NCBI GenBank assembly: GCA_002816715.1
Contig: MUCJ01000051.1
Location: forward strand, 1-46,986
DNA: 46,986 bases
From: SAR202 cluster bacterium Casp-Chloro-G3
Lineage (GTDB): Bacteria; Chloroflexota; Dehalococcoidia; Lucifugimonadales; UBA3495
Direction: 5' to 3'
A program made the position numbers and the translations under genes. This document shows positions 1-8,863 of this stretch, piece by piece (position 1 is the first letter of the stretch; each line of letters opens with the position of its first letter). The notes under the pieces are model-generated. The model had not been told where the DNA came from, did no database searches, and saw nothing but the letters and a program-made list of their open reading frames with translations.

Positions 1-1035
1 GGGGTTTTTCTACAGTTCTTCAGTGCGCAATTGGGTTGGCGTCTGGTCTTTTTGACCTCGCTGCCCATCGGCTTGCTGGCCCTCAAAACCGGCTACCCAT
101 TGCTCAAGTATCAGGCGCAGCAGTTCACTGAGCAAGTTGGCAACATATCCATCAATTACATCGGCGCTGTCTTGATGGTGGTTACCTTAGGTGCCTTCGT
201 CCTGTCTGGCTTGCATATCCATGAAGGCGCAGAAGCCTTCACCACTCCAGAGGCCCTGGGATACCACCTGCCCATGCACCTGCTGTTCCTGGCGCTGCTG
301 GGTCTGTTCATTGTAGTGCAGGCTCGTAGCAGTAATCCCTTCGTTGATTTCCGGTATTTCAAGAAGAAATATTTCTCAACGGCCCTCTACAGCAACACAA
401 CCTTCCATTTTTCCATGCTGGCGGTCACTACCTTGATCCCAATCATGGTGGAAAATGGGCTGGGAAAACCTCCAATTTTCGTGACCATGGTGCTAATACC
501 CAACCAGTTGCTGGGACTGTTTTTGCCAACACTGGCCGGGTGGGTCTATGACCGGTACAATCCTAGGTGGCTCAGACCGGGCGCGCTGGCTAGTATCGCG
601 TTGGGATTCCTGCTGGTGGGCATATTCTCCACTCAGGTGGCCGTGTGGGGTATCCCGCTGTTGATGTTGCCCACCTATATTGGTGCCAACCTGTTCAACA
701 CTGCCAACAACGCTCTGGTGATGAACACCCTGCCGGAGAATCGCAGCTTTGCCTCCGGTATGTTGGAAACTACCAGGCAAATGGGGCATACCTTGGGTGC
801 TACCGTCGGTGCTACGGTATTGGGGTTGGCCCTGCCGGTGACCATCGCCTTCCTGCCCTTGGGTGAGTCGCAGGCATTGTATCGAGAAGGGTTCCGGTTC
901 GCGGCCCTGGCGGTAGTTTTAACCATTTTGTCGGGCAGCCTGGTGGCAGTTTTCCAGAAGATGCCGGAAACTATGGTGCGGCGGGCGGCGCCGGAGGCGG
1001 TGCCTCAGCCTCAAGCCACCGGTGGCGACGGCTAA
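1..1035 (+). CDS. MFS drug exporter, DHA2-like (5' end cut by window)
   Basis: The 3' part of a major facilitator superfamily transporter, probably a proton-driven drug or metabolite exporter of the DHA2 (EmrB/QacA) type in the inner membrane. The reading frame is open from base 1, so the gene starts upstream of the window; a TTG at 31 is internal. The visible N-terminal motif GWRLVFLTSLPIGLLA matches the loop and helix after the sixth transmembrane segment of DHA2 proteins (usually WRWIFxINxPIG). At least eight hydrophobic helices follow. A late SFASGMLETTRQMGHTLG stretch fits the conserved Gly-rich helix of this group. The C-terminus is hydrophilic (Pro, Gln, Ala). It is followed by a Rho-independent terminator at 1062-1086. 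The substrate cannot be read from the sequence. Confidence 0.85.
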   Translation, partial: GVFLQFFSAQLGWRLVFLTSLPIGLLALKTGYPLLKYQAQQFTEQVGNISINYIGAVLMVVTLGAFVLSGLHIHEGAEAFTTPEALGYHLPMHLLFLALLGLFIVVQARSSNPFVDFRYFKKKYFSTALYSNTTFHFSMLAVTTLIPIMVENGLGKPPIFVTMVLIPNQLLGLFLPTLAGWVYDRYNPRWLRPGALASIALGFLLVGIFSTQVAVWGIPLLMLPTYIGANLFNTANNALVMNTLPENRSFASGMLETTRQMGHTLGATVGATVLGLALPVTIAFLPLGESQALYREGFRFAALAVVLTILSGSLVAVFQKMPETMVRRAAPEAVPQPQATGGDG

Positions 1036-1061
1036 ACAACTCTACTGACTTACGAATTTTG

Positions 1062-1088
1062 AAGGACGGTCAATGGCCGTCCTTTTTA
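1062..1088 (+). terminator. Rho-independent terminator after the MFS gene
   Basis: An 8-bp perfect stem (AAGGACGG / CCGTCCTT) with a 7-base loop is followed by a run of T. It lies 26 bases after the MFS stop and ends that transcript. It also argues against any start for the next gene within the hairpin. Confidence 0.8.
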
Positions 1089-1123
1089 TATGTCAGCTAA
1101 AAGAGTCGGCAATCCCAAAACCG

Positions 1124-1152
1124 TTGCCACGTAAGTTAGGTCAAGTTAAACT
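1124..1152 (+). promoter_or_regulatory. Putative sigma-70 promoter for the OCD-family gene
   Basis: TTGCCA at 1124-1129 and TAAACT at 1147-1152 are separated by 17 bases, giving 5/6 and 4/6 matches to the -35 and -10 consensus. It sits between the terminator and the ATG at 1217. Confidence 0.4.
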
Positions 1153-1216
1153 AGCTATGTTTTGGCTCAAGGGCGATTTTGGTAATCAACTGGGAAGGAA
1201 TGAGGAGCACAGAATC

Positions 1217-2170
1217 ATGGCGCTGTTTCTACGGGACGAAGAGGTCAATCAGTGCGTATCAATTGACGAAATGCTGGAGGCCATCGAGTCGATGCAGCGT
1301 CATTTCGGGCAGGGAGAGGCGTGTAACCTGCCTCGCCGCAAGATAATTGGCAGTGGTGGATTGCTCGCCGTGATGGGCGGCGGGCTGTTCTACGAAGGCG
1401 TCTTCGGCGTCAAGACCTACACCGTGGTCAAGGGGCAATACTCGTTCCAGGTTAGCCTGTACGACGCCGATACCGGCAAACTGATCTGCTACACCCAGGC
1501 CAACCGTTTAGGCCAGTTACGCACCGGCGCAACCACCGGGATCGCGGTCAAGTATCTTTCTAATCCTGATGCCGCCACCGTGGGAATCATTGGCACGGGC
1601 TACCAGGCATCACCCCAGCTGGAGGCTTTATGTAAAGTACGGGAAGTCAGTCGTATCAAAGCCTATAGCCGCACCGCCGAGCGTCGGGACGCTTTTGCCA
1701 AGAAGATGGCTGACTCGCTAAGTTTGGACGTTGTGTCAGTTTCCAGCAATGAAGAGGCTGCGCGGGACAGCGACATTGTAATCTGCATCGCCGCAACTAT
1801 GGACCCCGTGTTGCAAGGTGATTGGTTGTCGTCCGGCACTACCGTGGTGGCCGCCGGGCCGACTACCTGGCGGGCCCGGGAGGTGGATGATGCTGTCTTG
1901 ACTCGCGCCAGCCAGATCATCGTGGACTCGTCGGACCAGGCCCAAGTGGAGTCAGGCGATATGGCCAGCGCCGCCGACCGGGGCATCTTGCAGTGGAGTC
2001 AACTCCTGGAATTGCGGCATGTAGTGGCAGGAAACATTAAGGGCAGGATTAGCCGCGCTGATATAGTCTACGCGAAGATGATGGGTACCGGCGTGGCGGA
2101 TGTAGCCGCCGCCAAGCTGGCTTATGACCGTGCCCTGGCCAAGGGGTTGGGCACCGAGATGGATTGGTAA
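1217..2170 (+). CDS. Ornithine cyclodeaminase / mu-crystallin family protein
   Basis: A 317-residue NAD(P)-dependent enzyme of the ornithine cyclodeaminase, alanine dehydrogenase and mu-crystallin family, which converts amino or imino acids. Family landmarks are visible: the VKTYT segment with the conserved Lys, the RTGATTGIA stretch with the conserved Arg, the GIIGTGYQA Rossmann loop, and the cofactor-binding YSRT strand. The start is placed at ATG 1217, not at the upstream in-frame ATG 1073. 1073 lies inside the preceding terminator, whereas 1217 has a GAGGAG ribosome site about ten bases upstream and begins the family homology. The gene is monocistronic and converges on the PrsW-like gene with a 9-bp gap. 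The exact substrate (ornithine, ketimine, alanine or other) is not predictable. Confidence 0.88.
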   Translation: MALFLRDEEVNQCVSIDEMLEAIESMQRHFGQGEACNLPRRKIIGSGGLLAVMGGGLFYEGVFGVKTYTVVKGQYSFQVSLYDADTGKLICYTQANRLGQLRTGATTGIAVKYLSNPDAATVGIIGTGYQASPQLEALCKVREVSRIKAYSRTAERRDAFAKKMADSLSLDVVSVSSNEEAARDSDIVICIAATMDPVLQGDWLSSGTTVVAAGPTTWRAREVDDAVLTRASQIIVDSSDQAQVESGDMASAADRGILQWSQLLELRHVVAGNIKGRISRADIVYAKMMGTGVADVAAAKLAYDRALAKGLGTEMDW

Positions 2171-2179
2171 CGGTGAGTT

Positions 2180-3037
2180 TCACCGCATCAATAGGTGGTC
2201 GCCGCATCCGGTGCAATAGGTGGCGTCGGCACGATTGCGATTTTGACAGCGCCCGCAGATTAGCTCGCGGCCTATCGGGGATGCTGACGCACCGCAGGAA
2301 GTACAGTGCCGGTCCAGCACTCTGACCAGGGCGTCGCAGGACCGACAGTGGGTGAAGGGATAATTTCGCCTGAGCCGGAAAGGCGACACCCGTTGGCCCC
2401 ACCGAAACCGTTTGAAAGACCAGATGCCTCCGGCCAAGACCAGTAAAACCGCCGCCCAGGGATAGAAAACCACGGTCACATTGAACAGGGCATGGGCCAC
2501 TGCCGCTAATGCCAGGCCACCAATTACCAGCCATAGCTTACCGAAATTTGAACTATGATGCTGGCCCAAGGCGTATCCCCAGATGCTGCCAAACACCAGG
2601 TGGGCGACGGTGCTCAGAGGGGCGCGCAGCAACATTACCTCTGGCCCGTAGCTCAGGACGTAGAAGAAGTTTTCCAAAGAAGCGAAACCCAGGCTGGCCG
2701 CCGCGCCATAGACCAAGCCGTCCATCGGCTCGTCAAAGTATTGAGACCTATAAGCAGCGAACCGCACTGCGCTGAATTTGCACAACTCCTCGACCGGGCC
2801 GACCACAAGAAGCATGCCGGTTGCCACGGTGGCCAGGTCGGTTTCGGCTTCTAGTAGACCGCCAAGGTTGAATATGCCTTCCAGGATTGCCGCCGGTATG
2901 GTGGACACGCAACCCAGCAAGAAGGTTAGCGCAATTAGCCGCTTGGGTGCTGGCCGCAATTTATTCTGTCGAAGGAAGAACCACAGCCAGAAAAACCCGG
3001 GAGAAAACGAAGCCAGCAGCAGAGTTTGAATGCCCAA
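2180..3037 (-). CDS. PrsW-like intramembrane metalloprotease with C-terminal zinc ribbons
   Basis: A 285-residue polytopic membrane protein of the PrsW family, glutamic-type/metal intramembrane proteases known for site-1 cleavage of anti-sigma factors. Seen in the sequence: about seven hydrophobic helices, the VEELCK motif (residues 82-87) with paired Glu, FDEPMDG (101-107), the FASLENFFY helix and a conserved His near 146. After the last helix come two Cys4 zinc ribbons (CxxC...CxxC) around residues 230-250 and 260-280, an unusual soluble tail that may bind nucleic acid or protein. The start codon is TTG, ten bases after the stop of the RDD gene, so both genes probably share one transcript. 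The substrate is unknown and no anti-sigma factor is adjacent. Confidence 0.82.
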   Translation of the reverse strand: MGIQTLLLASFSPGFFWLWFFLRQNKLRPAPKRLIALTFLLGCVSTIPAAILEGIFNLGGLLEAETDLATVATGMLLVVGPVEELCKFSAVRFAAYRSQYFDEPMDGLVYGAAASLGFASLENFFYVLSYGPEVMLLRAPLSTVAHLVFGSIWGYALGQHHSSNFGKLWLVIGGLALAAVAHALFNVTVVFYPWAAVLLVLAGGIWSFKRFRWGQRVSPFRLRRNYPFTHCRSCDALVRVLDRHCTSCGASASPIGRELICGRCQNRNRADATYCTGCGDHLLMR

Positions 3038-3047
3038 GATGGTGGCC

Positions 3048-3788
3048 TTACCGCCGGATGACTACCGTGTCGCAGATCAGATCATGCAGTCCACGTTTAT
3101 CCTGCCTGAAGGCGATCATAATAAAGCCGCCTCCCAAAATAATGGCTGACGGTACATAGGCTAAATACCTGGCCAATGCGCGACCAACTCCCACTTTGGA
3201 GCCATCGGTTCTGACCACGTACAACCCAAAAGGTCTTTTCCCGATCGTGGTTGCCCAATTCGCGACGGCTCCGGTGTAGTACACCAGGTTCAGGGCCAGG
3301 CTAAACAGGTCGCCCCAGGTCAGTTCTTCGCCGGAGGCAAAATAGTCCGTGAGAGATTCTCCGGAGACAATGGGCCACACTACGACGAACAATACTGTTA
3401 AGAGAACGGCGTCAATGAAATAAGCCAGTAAGCGTATCCAGAAACCACCCGGTCGGCCCATGGCGAAGGCCGGTAGCGAATTAACGACTCCTTGCCGGTG
3501 AGTGGTATCGTCTAGGGGCAGTCCGCAGGAGTAGCAATAAGTTGACGCAGGTTCGTTGCGCTCATGGCATCTGGGGCAAACCGGTCCGTTTTGCCCAGCA
3601 CCAGCTGAATGTGGTGCTGTGAACGCTGAAGGTTCAGAAGTTAAGCCGTTGCCACAGCTAAAACAGAAGCTGCTGCCCGCCGGGTTAACAGTCTGACAAG
3701 TCGGGCATTGTGGCTGTATTTGAGAACCGCAGGCGTGGCAGTAGCGCGCTCCGGGTAACAGTCCTATGTGACATTGTTGGCATTGCAT
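3048..3788 (-). CDS. RDD-family membrane protein with N-terminal zinc ribbons
   Basis: A 246-residue protein. The N-terminal 100 residues hold three zinc-ribbon-like Cys4 modules (CxxC pairs beginning at residues 3, 29 and about 72). The C-terminal half is an RDD domain: R-x-x-A-Y-F-I-D at the first helix, a TTIGKRPFGLYVV segment, and the late RQDKRGLHDLICDTVV motif that characterises the family. Three transmembrane helices are expected. RDD proteins are poorly understood; some act in ion exchange. It lies directly upstream of the PrsW-like gene with a 10-base gap, and both carry cytosolic zinc ribbons, which suggests a joint membrane function. No clear Shine-Dalgarno precedes the ATG. Confidence 0.8.
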   Translation of the reverse strand: MQCQQCHIGLLPGARYCHACGSQIQPQCPTCQTVNPAGSSFCFSCGNGLTSEPSAFTAPHSAGAGQNGPVCPRCHERNEPASTYCYSCGLPLDDTTHRQGVVNSLPAFAMGRPGGFWIRLLAYFIDAVLLTVLFVVVWPIVSGESLTDYFASGEELTWGDLFSLALNLVYYTGAVANWATTIGKRPFGLYVVRTDGSKVGVGRALARYLAYVPSAIILGGGFIMIAFRQDKRGLHDLICDTVVIRR

Positions 3789-3828
3789 TAAAGGACAGCT
3801 TGCTTCAATTGGCAGAGGTTTGATCTAG

Positions 3829-6800
3829 TCATTTAACCCTTGCACCATTGAGATACTCGATCATTGGCTGGATGTTGTAATTGCCTTGCGACATTAGCAG
3901 GCTCTCCACGGCGGCCCTGGCAGTGTCCAGAGAAGTGAAGCAAGGAATGCGTCGCTCCACTGCGGCCCGGCGAATGTCAAACCCGTCGCGCAGCACCGAT
4001 GTGGACTCGGATACGGTGTTAATTACCGCACCTACGCTGCCGTTCTCGATCACGTCAACCACGTTGGGGTGGCCTTCGCTGAGCTTTTTGGTGATCATAG
4101 TTACCGGCAAACCCAGAGCGTCAATCATAGCGGCGGTGCCTTCGGTGGCGTAGAGGCGACAGTCGGCGCGTAGCAGCTCTCGAATCAGCGGCAGCGACTC
4201 CGCTTTGTTGCGGTCGGCAATGCTCAACAGAACGCCCATACCTATACTGATGTTTAAATTGGCTGCCAGCAAAGCCTTGGACAGGGCGGCGGGAAAGTCT
4301 CGGTCGATACCCATTACTTCCCCGGTAGATTTCATCTCTGGTCCCAGGTACCAGTCAACGCCCACCAGCTTGGCCATTGAGAACACCGGGGCCTTGATGG
4401 CCACCAGTTTCTGCTTGGGCCACAGTCCGCCCGGGTAGCCCATATCCGCCAGGGTGCGGCCCAGCATGACGCTGGTGGCCAGTTTGGCTACCGGCACGCC
4501 CGTGACCTTGGAAATGAATGGGATGGTTCGGCTGCCCCGGGGGTTCACCTCCAAAACGTATACCGAAGTGGCCTCAGAATCCTCCACTTTTAAGTGCGGA
4601 CTACGGTAGGCGCTGCCACCCTGAATTACGAACTGGATGTTCATCAAGCCTCGGACGCCCATGGCCAGCCCGATGCGGGTGGTGTAGTCAACCAGCGTGT
4701 TTACTTCTGCATCAGACAGGTTAAGACCCGGGTAGATGGCCATAGAGTCGCCGCTGTGCACGCCGGCGCGTTCAATGTGTTCCATGATCCCGGGAATCAG
4801 CACCTGCTCGCCGTCGCAGATGGCATCGACCTCGCACTCCTTGCCTTCCATGTAGTGGTCAACCAGCACCCGCCGGTCGGGCGACACTTGCGTGGCCACG
4901 GTCAGATACCGGATTAGCTCAGTGGCGTTTTGGACGATCTCCATGGCCCGCCCGCCCAACACGTAGCTGGGGCGCACCACCACCGGATAGCCAATGTTCT
5001 GGGCAATTTGTAAAGCCTCAGATACCGATGTAACTGTCGCTCCCGGCGGTTGGGGGATACCCAAACGGGACAGGAACTCGTCAAATTTGTGCCGGTCGGA
5101 AGCAGTGTCGATCACCTCGGCGCTGGAACCCAGTATGGGAAGGCCGTTCCTGGCCAATATTTGAGAAAGGTCAATGGCGGTTTGACCGCCGAACTGCACC
5201 ACAGCGGGCGGCGGGTTATCATCAACCGTTTCGTTATCAATGATGTCTCTTACCGCTTCTTCGTCCAGCGGCTCAAAGTAAAGGCGGTCGCTGGTGTCGA
5301 AGTCGGTTGACACCGTTTCCGGGTTGGAGTTGATCATGATGCTCTTGACCCCGGCTTCCGACAAAGCCCAGGCGGCGTGGACACTGCAATAATCGAACTC
5401 GATGCCCTGTCCAATACGGATCGGCCCGCTGCCGATGACCACCGCCTTCTTGCCCGGCAGGGGTAACGCCTCGTTTTCCTGGTCGTAGGAACTGTAGTAG
5501 TAGGGGGTGATTGCCTCAAATTCAGCGGCGCAGGTGTCGACCATTTTGTATACCGGGCGCAAACCCCAGCTCAACCGCAAGTTCCTGACCTGCTCCGGCA
5601 GCATATCGGCCAGGGTACCCACCTGCTCGTCGGCAAATCCCAGCCGTTTGGCCTTTAGCAATAGCTCCGGCGTCAGGTTTTCGGACAGGAGTTGGTGCTC
5701 CATGTTAACTATGCGCTCCAGTGCGCTGAGGAACCAGGGATCGATGAAGCTTTTTCGGATCAGAGTCGCTTGGTCCACGTTGCGCCGTAAGGCCGTGGTC
5801 AAAGCCCATAGGCGCAAGTCGTTGGGATACAGAGGCAGCTTTTCCAGGTCAATCTCGCCGTCTTCTGCACCGCGCCAACTTGGGTCTTCCCACATCAGGC
5901 TGCGATTGCCCAGTTCCAGAGAGCGGGTGGCTTTTTGCAGGGCCGCCTCGAAAGACCGCCCAATTGCCATGACCTCGCCGGTGGACTTCATCTGAGTGGT
6001 GATGTGCCGGTCGCCGTGGGCGAACTTGTCGAAGGGCCAGCGGGGTATTTTCACCACACAGTAGTCCAGGGCGGGTTCAAATGCCGCGCCGGTCTTGCCG
6101 GTAACGGCGTTGGTGATTTCGTCTAATCTTTTACCCACGGCGATCTTGGCCGAAACCCTAGCGATGGGATAGCCGGTTGCCTTGCTGGCCAGGGCGGAGC
6201 TGCGGCTGACCCGAGGGTTGACCTCAATCACGTAGTACGGCGAGTCTGGCACCCAGTCAAAGGCGAGGACTTCCTCAACCTTAGGATGAGGGCGCAGCGC
6301 CAACTGGACGTTGCAGCCGCCTTCGATGCCCAGCCCCCGGATGATTTTAAGGCTGGCGGTGCGCAGCATCTGATACTCTTTGTCGGTCAGGGTCTGGCTG
6401 GGCGCTACCACTATGCTGTCGCCGGTGTGAGCGCCCATCGGGTCCAGGTTCTCCATGTTGCAGATGGTGATGCAGTTGTCCGCGCCGTCCCGCATCACTT
6501 CGTACTCGATTTCCTTCCAGCCCACCAGCGAGCGTTCCAGCAGCACCTGGGAAATCGGGCTCATCGCCAGACCCGACTGGACAATGGTCTCGAACTCGTC
6601 CCAGGTATTAGCGATACCACCGCCGGTGCCGCCCAGGGTGTAGGCCGGGCGTACCACCAGAGGCAGGCCCATCTCTAGGCCAAAACTGCGCGCTTCTTCC
6701 ACGGTACACACTGAGGCGTTGGGTGGCTCCGGCTCGCCGATTTCGTGGAGGAACTTGCGGAAAAAGTCCCGGTCTTCCGCCTTGCGGATGGTCTCTAATG

Positions 6801-7158
6801 GCGTGCCCAACAAACGCACCTGATACTTGTCCAGGATTCCAGCGTCGGCCAGGGCCACCGCCAGGTTCAGCCCGGTCTGACCGCCCAGAGTCGGCAAGAT
6901 GCCGTCGGGCCGCTCCCGCTGGATTATGCGTTCCAGCACCTCCACGGTCAGCGGTTCAATATAAACGCGGTCGGCGACATCCTGGTCGGTCATGATGGTG
7001 GCCGGGTTGGAGTTGACCAGAATGGTGAAAACCCCCTCTTCGCGGAGGGCTTTGCAGGCCTGGGTACCGGCGTAATCAAACTCGGCAGCTTGTCCAATAA
7101 CGATGGGGCCAGAACCAATCACCAGAACCTTTTCTGGCTTCTTTCTCCCATCTATCAC
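3829..7158 (-). CDS. carB: Carbamoyl-phosphate synthase large subunit
   Basis: The 1109-residue large subunit of carbamoyl-phosphate synthase. It makes carbamoyl phosphate from bicarbonate, two ATP and ammonia delivered by CarA, in the first step of pyrimidine and arginine synthesis. The length and duplicated architecture are typical. The two halves each begin with a GSGPIxIGQxxEFDY motif (near residues 15 and 580) and carry ATP-grasp domains with VRPxYxLGG and EVNPRxSR motifs. The last ~130 residues are the MGS-like allosteric domain, where UMP or ornithine bind in relatives. The GTG start at 7158 has an AGAGGAG ribosome site ten bases upstream. It is the last gene of the pyr operon, separated from carA by the unknown gene at 7210-7629. 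Confidence 0.97.
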   Translation of the reverse strand: MIDGRKKPEKVLVIGSGPIVIGQAAEFDYAGTQACKALREEGVFTILVNSNPATIMTDQDVADRVYIEPLTVEVLERIIQRERPDGILPTLGGQTGLNLAVALADAGILDKYQVRLLGTPLETIRKAEDRDFFRKFLHEIGEPEPPNASVCTVEEARSFGLEMGLPLVVRPAYTLGGTGGGIANTWDEFETIVQSGLAMSPISQVLLERSLVGWKEIEYEVMRDGADNCITICNMENLDPMGAHTGDSIVVAPSQTLTDKEYQMLRTASLKIIRGLGIEGGCNVQLALRPHPKVEEVLAFDWVPDSPYYVIEVNPRVSRSSALASKATGYPIARVSAKIAVGKRLDEITNAVTGKTGAAFEPALDYCVVKIPRWPFDKFAHGDRHITTQMKSTGEVMAIGRSFEAALQKATRSLELGNRSLMWEDPSWRGAEDGEIDLEKLPLYPNDLRLWALTTALRRNVDQATLIRKSFIDPWFLSALERIVNMEHQLLSENLTPELLLKAKRLGFADEQVGTLADMLPEQVRNLRLSWGLRPVYKMVDTCAAEFEAITPYYYSSYDQENEALPLPGKKAVVIGSGPIRIGQGIEFDYCSVHAAWALSEAGVKSIMINSNPETVSTDFDTSDRLYFEPLDEEAVRDIIDNETVDDNPPPAVVQFGGQTAIDLSQILARNGLPILGSSAEVIDTASDRHKFDEFLSRLGIPQPPGATVTSVSEALQIAQNIGYPVVVRPSYVLGGRAMEIVQNATELIRYLTVATQVSPDRRVLVDHYMEGKECEVDAICDGEQVLIPGIMEHIERAGVHSGDSMAIYPGLNLSDAEVNTLVDYTTRIGLAMGVRGLMNIQFVIQGGSAYRSPHLKVEDSEATSVYVLEVNPRGSRTIPFISKVTGVPVAKLATSVMLGRTLADMGYPGGLWPKQKLVAIKAPVFSMAKLVGVDWYLGPEMKSTGEVMGIDRDFPAALSKALLAANLNISIGMGVLLSIADRNKAESLPLIRELLRADCRLYATEGTAAMIDALGLPVTMITKKLSEGHPNVVDVIENGSVGAVINTVSESTSVLRDGFDIRRAAVERRIPCFTSLDTARAAVESLLMSQGNYNIQPMIEYLNGARVK

Positions 7159-7209
7159 GTTTTTAAGACTCCTCTGGTGAAAACGCCATCACCCAGGCCA
7201 ATCGCCTCT

Positions 7210-7629
7210 TCAGAATGTGGGAAGCACGCCGGGAAGCTGGATCAGCTTTCTCTCATGCAGCAGATTAAGCATCTGGTAGATAAATGAGCCGTAAAGGTGG
7301 CCCTCCCCGTCGAACTTGCTCATCCCGGGAAAGTCCTGCTCGGCCCTCGCTGGCACCCGAAAATTAACCTTGTTGTCGTCAATTTTTTCCAGTTCAACGC
7401 AGCCCACCGGTTCCTGGAATACCTCGTTGGTTTGTCGGTCCACCAGTTTAACCCAGAGCCCCCAACTGCTGCCCAGCTTGGCCCGATTCACCGAGCCTAC
7501 CTGGTAGCCGTAATGCTGACAGGTAAAGGTCGGAACCACCTCGTCCAACAGCCCCAGGGCATCCGACAAGCTCGCCGGAATCTCCATCTCGACCCCTTCC
7601 TCCAGTAGAACCCTGCTAAAAGATGACAT
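7210..7629 (-). CDS. Unknown protein between carA and carB
   Basis: I do not recognise this 139-residue protein. It is soluble and acidic, with no signal peptide or membrane segment. The first 25 residues look like an amphipathic helix rich in Leu and Glu. The middle resembles a small beta-rich fold (YGYQVG..., WGLWVKLVDRQTNEVF). The C-terminus is a Leu-rich helix. Expression looks solid: the ATG has a perfect AGGAGG ribosome site, and a TATAAT hexamer lies about 80 bases upstream. Its position between carA and carB, which are normally adjacent, suggests a role linked to CPSase or pyrimidine supply, but this rests on position alone. Confidence 0.7.
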   Translation of the reverse strand: MSSFSRVLLEEGVEMEIPASLSDALGLLDEVVPTFTCQHYGYQVGSVNRAKLGSSWGLWVKLVDRQTNEVFQEPVGCVELEKIDDNKVNFRVPARAEQDFPGMSKFDGEGHLYGSFIYQMLNLLHERKLIQLPGVLPTF

Positions 7630-7708
7630 ACAAACCTCCTAATAATGCAGCCGAGAATAAATCGGCATATAAAACAACACTAGAGTATATGGGTGTCCCG
7701 ATTCAACT

Positions 7709-7714
7709 ATTATA
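7709..7714 (-). promoter_or_regulatory. Possible internal -10 element upstream of orf-carB
   Basis: A perfect TATAAT on the reverse strand lies in the 123-bp gap between carA and the unknown gene, the only sizeable gap in the operon. No good -35 hexamer sits at 16-18 bases, so the promoter call is weak. It could give carB extra, PyrR-independent transcription. Confidence 0.3.
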
Positions 7715-7752
7715 AGATGGTCGATACGGCTGGTTTGCGAATACTTTGCCGT

Positions 7753-8862
7753 CTAGCCCCCTCGTCCAGCTTGGAATTTGCCAATCATCTCCAGAAAGTT
7801 GTCGAAAACATATTCGTTGTCTCTGGGGCCGGGTGAAGCTTCCGAATGGTATTGAATGGTCAAGAGAGGGATGTCCCGATGGGTCAGTCCCTCAACAGTG
7901 TTGTCGTTCAAATTTAGCAGGGAGACTTCCAGTCCGGCGGGTAGCGAATCAGCGTCCACGGCGTAACCGTGGTTTTGTGCAGTTATGTAAACTCTGCCTG
8001 TGATTAAGTCTTTCACCGGATGGTTGGCCCCCCGGTGGCCGAATTTCAACTTGTAGGTCTTGGCCCCCATCGCACGGGCGATCAGCTGGTGACCCAGACA
8101 GATACCCATCATGGGCACCCGACCCAGCAGTTGCTTCACGTTGTCGGTAACGTAGTCCAGAAGCTGCGGGTCGCCAGGGCCGGGGGACATCAGGACGCCT
8201 GCCGGCTGTAGCGAGAGTATCTCTTCGGCGGAAGTGGTGGCCGGTACAGCGATTACTTCGCATCCCCGCTGTTTCAAGAGTCTCAGAATGTTGTATTTGA
8301 GGCCGCTGTCGGTGACCAGGATGCGGTACTTGGGCGTCTCAGCAACTGAAGCATCACTGTCCCAGGTGTATCTTTTATCGGTGGTCACGGTGCTGACCAG
8401 GTCCAGGTCATCATAACGGGGGGCCTGGGCTAATTTGGCCTTTGCCGACTCTGGCGACTCGGTGGTAATCAGTCCCATCATCACGCCCTGATCGCGCAGA
8501 CGACGGGTGATGGCCCGGGTATCCACGCCGGCAATGCCGGGTATCCCCTGCGACTTCAGGTATTCGTGCAGGGTCAGTTCGCTGTTGCCGTGGCTCGGCT
8601 GATCACAGTGCTCCCGCACGATCAGGCCGCGCACTTGGATTCGGCGAGACTCAATATCTTCTCGATTAATTCCGTAGTTGCCCACCATTGGATAGGTCAG
8701 AGTGACCAACTGACCGGCATAGGAAGGGTCGGTCAGCACCTCCTGGTATCCGGTCATGCTGGTGTTGAAGATCACCTCACCATGTCCGGCGGTGTCGGCG
8801 CCAAATGTCTCACCTTGATGCACTGAGCCGTCTTCCAGTACCAAATATGCCAGGTCTGCCAA
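7753..8862 (-). CDS. carA: Carbamoyl-phosphate synthase small (glutaminase) subunit
   Basis: The 369-residue glutamine amidotransferase subunit that hydrolyses glutamine and channels ammonia to CarB. The N-terminal CPSase small-chain domain begins with LVLEDGSVHQGE and contains FNTSMTGYQE and DPSYAGQ. The C-terminal class I amidotransferase domain has the nucleophile motif MGICLGHQL. The His/Glu of the triad are in QYHSEASPGP, where most homologues have HPEASPGP, so one Pro is Ser but the catalytic His and Glu remain. The TTG start lies one base after the pyrC stop, with AGGTGAG just upstream, so the two genes are probably translationally coupled. Confidence 0.96.
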   Translation of the reverse strand: MADLAYLVLEDGSVHQGETFGADTAGHGEVIFNTSMTGYQEVLTDPSYAGQLVTLTYPMVGNYGINREDIESRRIQVRGLIVREHCDQPSHGNSELTLHEYLKSQGIPGIAGVDTRAITRRLRDQGVMMGLITTESPESAKAKLAQAPRYDDLDLVSTVTTDKRYTWDSDASVAETPKYRILVTDSGLKYNILRLLKQRGCEVIAVPATTSAEEILSLQPAGVLMSPGPGDPQLLDYVTDNVKQLLGRVPMMGICLGHQLIARAMGAKTYKLKFGHRGANHPVKDLITGRVYITAQNHGYAVDADSLPAGLEVSLLNLNDNTVEGLTHRDIPLLTIQYHSEASPGPRDNEYVFDNFLEMIGKFQAGRGG

Positions 8863-8863
8863 G

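Noticed and set aside
1073-1216. Longer N-terminus for the OCD-family gene from ATG 1073
   Set aside because: This start lies inside the terminator hairpin and the added 48 residues have no family homology; 1217 has a good ribosome site.
5507-5995. 162-codon forward frame opposite carB
   Set aside because: It is an antisense shadow of a highly conserved gene.
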